64,000 nucleotides of DNA from Asaia astilbis JCM 15831 (GTDB taxonomy: Bacteria; Pseudomonadota; Alphaproteobacteria; Acetobacterales; Acetobacteraceae), in contig NZ_BAJT01000010.1 of assembly GCF_000613845.1 (NCBI RefSeq), positions 79,179-143,178 of the forward strand. The letters are read 5' to 3'. The position numbers were made by a program, and so were the translations under genes. Shown here one piece after another: positions 62,064-64,000 of this stretch. Under the pieces are notes generated by a model that was given only the letters and a program-made list of their open reading frames with translations, was not told the origin of the DNA and did no database searches. Position 1 is the stretch's first letter. Every line of letters starts with the position of its first letter.

Positions 62064-64000
<1,937 letters not shown>

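Overview
The window is bacterial, about 57-60% GC by eye, and reads as the chromosome of an acetic acid bacterium (Acetobacteraceae, Alphaproteobacteria; an Asaia/Gluconobacter-type organism is my best guess, genus not provable here). The clues are a close look-alike of the Gluconobacter oxydans NAD xylitol dehydrogenase (27456-28256), alphaproteobacterial gene orders (aroA-cmk-rpsA beside a FYDLN-acid gene; infB-rbfA-truB-rpsO-pnp; SRP RNA-dnaX-ebfC-recR), a single-cysteine alphaproteobacterial DksA and several alphaproteobacterial DUF families (DUF1489, DUF3465, DUF2945).

Layout. 1-5447: two very large multidomain glycosyltransferases on the minus strand, the first running off the left edge. 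5580-9633: rpsA, cmk and aroA. 9805-12590: FYDLN-acid protein, a secreted UbiC-like protein and a glycosyltransferase with a GT2/GT92-like domain. 12616-16556: folate-type SDR, recR, ebfC, dnaX and the 4.5S SRP RNA. 16613-20482: gamma-glutamyltransferase, methionine aminopeptidase and a D,D-carboxypeptidase. 20649-23535: clpS-clpA. 23599-26090: small DUF proteins, a HAD phosphatase and a lipoprotein. 26566-28256: two SDRs including xylitol dehydrogenase. 28257-33799: a gene-poor, partly AT-rich accessory stretch next to tRNA-Thr(GGT), with a secreted protein, an O-acyltransferase, a possible IS66 scrap and a ProP-like transporter. 33944-39051: dksA, a GST, and an mnmA-fdx-iscS-nifS sulfur-transfer cluster. 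39527-43998: hydrolase, tyrS and a membrane protein/histidine kinase/response regulator unit. 43995-49620: glycosyltransferase, heparinase-family protein, rpe, rsmB and yggS. 49749-56493: kup, hemW, nucleoside hydrolase, DUF1489 and a FUSC exporter. 56525-64000: an NMO-family flavoprotein, then pnp, rpsO, truB, rbfA and infB, the last cut by the right edge.

The most striking global property is frame damage: 16 genes carry 18 single frame breaks, including essential ones (tyrS twice, cmk). In each case the two halves make one normal family member, and 15 of the 18 are repaired by adding one base. This looks like a draft sequence with deletion-type errors, not mass pseudogenisation, so I annotate these loci as single genes spanning the break.

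Functionally the window is mainly translation and RNA housekeeping (S1, S15, IF2, RbfA, TruB, PNPase, TyrRS, MnmA, RsmB, SRP RNA), proteolysis (ClpS/ClpA, MetAP) and sulfur/Fe-S supply. Surface-polysaccharide genes sit at the left edge, near 11-12 kb and at 44-47 kb. I see no CRISPR array, prophage or clearly new defence system. The best leads for new biology are the giant glycosyltransferase pair, an NMO-like protein with four clustered cysteines, and the accessory stretch beside the tRNA.
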